Part shown: one piece after another, positions 21,192-23,198 of the stretch
Position numbering within the stretch: the stretch's first letter is position 1
Layout of the letters: every line of letters begins with the position of its first letter
From: Bacteroidales bacterium
GTDB taxonomy: Bacteria; Bacteroidota; Bacteroidia; Bacteroidales; UBA932
NCBI GenBank assembly: GCA_017483985.1
Contig: JAFUUB010000035.1
Location: forward strand, 1-23,198
Length of the DNA: 23,198 nt
Direction: 5' to 3'
Translations under genes and position numbers: made by a program
Notes under the pieces: model-generated
What the model was told of the DNA's origin: nothing
The model's database searches: none
Seen by the model: the letters and a program-made list of their open reading frames with translations, nothing else

Positions 21192-23198
21192 GAAAAAGAT
21201 CCTCGCAACCTTCAGTCTGATTCTCCTCGCCTGCACGGCGGCCCTCGCGCAGCGCACCGTCGTCAGCGGTACCGTCCTCGACTCCCTGACCCGTCAGGGC
21301 GAACCCGCCGCCATCCTGCAGTTCTTCAAGGTCTCCGACCTGGAAAAACCGGTCGCTTTCACAACCACGGATACCGACGGAGCCTTCTCACAGGTCCTCA
21401 CCGGGAAGGGAGAATACCAGTTGCTCTTCAGCAACATGGGCCGCAAATCCCTCACCCGCCGCTTCACCCTCGACGGAGCCCCGACCCTCGACCTGGGCAC
21501 CCTCCTCGTCCAGGATGACGTGCAGGTCCTGCAGGCCGGTGGCGTGACCGCCCTCCGCCCGCTGGTCAAGATGGATGTCGACAAGATGACCTATGACGTC
21601 GCCAACGACGTGGACGCCAAGGCCAGCACCGTCCTCGACATGCTCCGGAAGGTCCCGATGGTCTCGGTCGACGGACAGGACAACATCACCGTCAACGGTT
21701 CCTCCTCCTTCCAGGTCTATGTCGACGGGAAGCCCAACCAGATGATCTCCGCCAACCCTTCCGTCGTCTTCAAGATGATGCCGGCCAGCGCCGTCAAGGA
21801 CATCTCCGTCGTCACCAACCCGGGCGTCCGCTATGACGCGGAAGGCGTGGGCGGCGTCCTGCAGATCACCACGAACCGGGAAGCCACCGGCGGCCAGAGC
21901 GTGGCGGACGGCGCCTACGGCACCATCACCGGCATGGCCAGCACCCGCGGCTACGGCGGCGGCCTCTACTACAGCCAGCAGAAAGGCAAGTTCGCCGTCA
22001 ACTTCAACGGCAACGCCATGTACAACAACAATCCCGGTACCGTTACCGACCTGGAGCGCACCGGTTCCGGCATCACGATGAAGAGCCACAGTGAAGGCGG
22101 CATGAAAATTCCCCTGGTCATGGGCAACCTCGGCATGAGTTACGAGATCGATGACGAGAACCTGGTTTCCGCGACCGCCGGCCTCATGCGCATGGGCATG
22201 ACCAACGACGGCACCGGCTCGACCGAGATGCTTTTCGGTACCGACGGCTTCAAGTACGACACGGACACCTATACCAAGAGCCGCAACAACTCCATCACCG
22301 CCAGCGCCGACTACCAGCACCTCTGGGCTGACATCCCCGAGCGCAGTTTCATCCTCTCCTACCAGTTCTCCGCCAGCCCGTCCACCACGGACTCCAAGAA
22401 CCTCTTCGGCGATGTGGTCAATCCCCTGCTGAACCTGACCGACCGCCGGACCGACGGAAAGACCGGTTCCACGGACCACACGGTCCAGGCCGACTTCACC
22501 TCTCCGCTGGACGGGATCGGAACCATCTCCACCGGTGCCAAGTTCATCTCCCGCCACAATTCCTCAGACCAGCAGCAATACCTCTGGGACGGTGCGGACT
22601 GGGCTTACAACGCCCTCGGCAGCACGCAGTACGACTTCTACAACCGCATCGCCGCCGCCTATACCGAACTGAGCGTCACGCTTGGAAAGGTCGGCATCAA
22701 AGGAGGCGTCCGCTACGAGCATACCTGGCAGAACTACCGCGAGAACGGCGGCCAGACCTTCCGTACGAACTACGGCAGCCTCGTTCCGACCGCCAGCGTC
22801 CAGCTGAACCTCGGCATGACCAGCAACATCGGCCTGAGCTACAACCTGCGGATCAGCCGCCCGGGCATCACCTACCTCAACCCCTACCGCGACACCTCTG
22901 ACCCGACGGCCCTGAGTTATGGCAATCCGGACCTCGACGTGGAAAAGAACCACAACGTCAGCCTCGTCTACAATTACTTCAGCAGCAAGGTCATGCTCAA
23001 CTTGACCGGACGCTGGAACCACACCGGCAACGGCATTTCCTCCTACAGCTTCTATCAGGACAACATCCTGAACACCACCTACGACAACATCATCGCCAGC
23101 ACCACGACCGGCCTGAACGCCTTCCTGATGTGGAACGCCGGCAGCAAGACCCGCATCATCCTCAACGGCGGCCTGGACTATTCCGACCTGCGCAGCGA
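21190..23198 (+). CDS. Outer-membrane beta-barrel protein with TonB-receptor-like architecture, partial
   Basis: Open to the right edge: 669 complete codons with no stop, so the C-terminus is missing. The signal peptide MKKILATFSLILLACTAALAQ is followed by a carboxypeptidase-regulatory-like domain (VVSGTVLDSLTRQGEPAAIL, residues ~22-100). A plug-like segment (~115-230) contains VLDMLRKVPMVSVDGQDNIT, FQVYVDGKPN, IDVVTN-like ISVVTNPGVRYDAEG and GVLQITTN. Long beta-barrel strands follow (for example GLSYNLRISRPGITYLNPYR, LSYGNPDLDVEKNHNVSLVY). This is the layout of the outer-membrane beta-barrel family PF14905, TonB-receptor-like proteins whose cargo is usually unknown. The start at 21190 begins the signal peptide; an in-frame ATG at 21172 would add six residues. 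No SusD partner is visible, but the downstream region is cut off. Confidence 0.83.
   Translation, partial: MKKILATFSLILLACTAALAQRTVVSGTVLDSLTRQGEPAAILQFFKVSDLEKPVAFTTTDTDGAFSQVLTGKGEYQLLFSNMGRKSLTRRFTLDGAPTLDLGTLLVQDDVQVLQAGGVTALRPLVKMDVDKMTYDVANDVDAKASTVLDMLRKVPMVSVDGQDNITVNGSSSFQVYVDGKPNQMISANPSVVFKMMPASAVKDISVVTNPGVRYDAEGVGGVLQITTNREATGGQSVADGAYGTITGMASTRGYGGGLYYSQQKGKFAVNFNGNAMYNNNPGTVTDLERTGSGITMKSHSEGGMKIPLVMGNLGMSYEIDDENLVSATAGLMRMGMTNDGTGSTEMLFGTDGFKYDTDTYTKSRNNSITASADYQHLWADIPERSFILSYQFSASPSTTDSKNLFGDVVNPLLNLTDRRTDGKTGSTDHTVQADFTSPLDGIGTISTGAKFISRHNSSDQQQYLWDGADWAYNALGSTQYDFYNRIAAAYTELSVTLGKVGIKGGVRYEHTWQNYRENGGQTFRTNYGSLVPTASVQLNLGMTSNIGLSYNLRISRPGITYLNPYRDTSDPTALSYGNPDLDVEKNHNVSLVYNYFSSKVMLNLTGRWNHTGNGISSYSFYQDNILNTTYDNIIASTTTGLNAFLMWNAGSKTRIILNGGLDYSDLRS

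Noticed and set aside
21190..21252. Lipoprotein signal in the last gene (LLAC within the signal peptide)
   Set aside because: The cysteine is followed by TAALAQ, a good signal peptidase I site, and the lipobox is poor at the second position. An outer-membrane barrel does not need lipidation.
20027..22557. Minus-strand open frames across the serine hydrolase (20027-21208) and the barrel gene (21388-22557)
   Set aside because: Each opposes a gene with a signal peptide and family motifs, and neither has a promoter box or recognisable domain.

Overview
The window looks like chromosomal DNA of a GC-rich member of the Bacteroidales, for example an Alistipes-like or Cryptobacteroides-like gut lineage. 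The exact genus cannot be read from the sequence. The evidence is the repeated Bacteroidetes-type -7 promoter box TAnnTTTG a short distance upstream of starts without a Shine-Dalgarno sequence, a BACON-domain lipoprotein, a PCMD-like lipoprotein, an outer-membrane beta-barrel protein with a carboxypeptidase-regulatory-like N-terminus, and a pair of acyltransferases resembling the glycine-lipid enzymes GlsA/GlsB. I see no tRNA, rRNA, CRISPR array, transposase, integrase or phage gene, and no gene-free stretch longer than about 200 bases.

Layout. 1-2389 (minus): the N-terminal half of the anaerobic ribonucleotide reductase nrdD, a 180-base gap with a DnaA-box-like site, a hairpin and a promoter box, then an acyltransferase-3 membrane protein. 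2468-6580 (plus): one tight five-gene operon from a good promoter: beta-barrel protein, PCMD-like lipoprotein, sodium/solute symporter, a small glycine-rich repeat protein, and a TerB-like protein. 6570-11295 (minus): a three-gene secreted operon, transcribed BACON lipoprotein, then M6 metalloprotease, then GH29 alpha-L-fucosidase, well suited to attacking a fucosylated glycoprotein such as mucin. 11386-12924: a HAD phosphatase and a PrsW-type intramembrane protease, divergent. 12941-13069: a perfect 27-bp inverted repeat around a 75-base structured core, between two convergent genes. 13078-16796 (minus): two half-transporters forming a heterodimeric ABC exporter with one degenerate ATP site. 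16846-18137 (plus): an orphan PreT/GltD-like flavoprotein with its own promoter and a strong terminator. 18159-21119 (plus): GlsA-like O-acyltransferase, GlsB-like N-acyltransferase and a beta-lactamase-fold lipoprotein, closed by a long hairpin. 21122-23198 (plus): a promoter inside a 12-bp inverted repeat, then a large outer-membrane beta-barrel protein running off the right edge.

Most of the content is envelope biology: surface lipoproteins, secreted hydrolases, membrane-lipid acylation, an exporter and outer-membrane barrels. The least explained items are the 27-bp inverted-repeat element, the repeat-protein/TerB pair and the inverted repeat with facing promoter boxes before the last gene.
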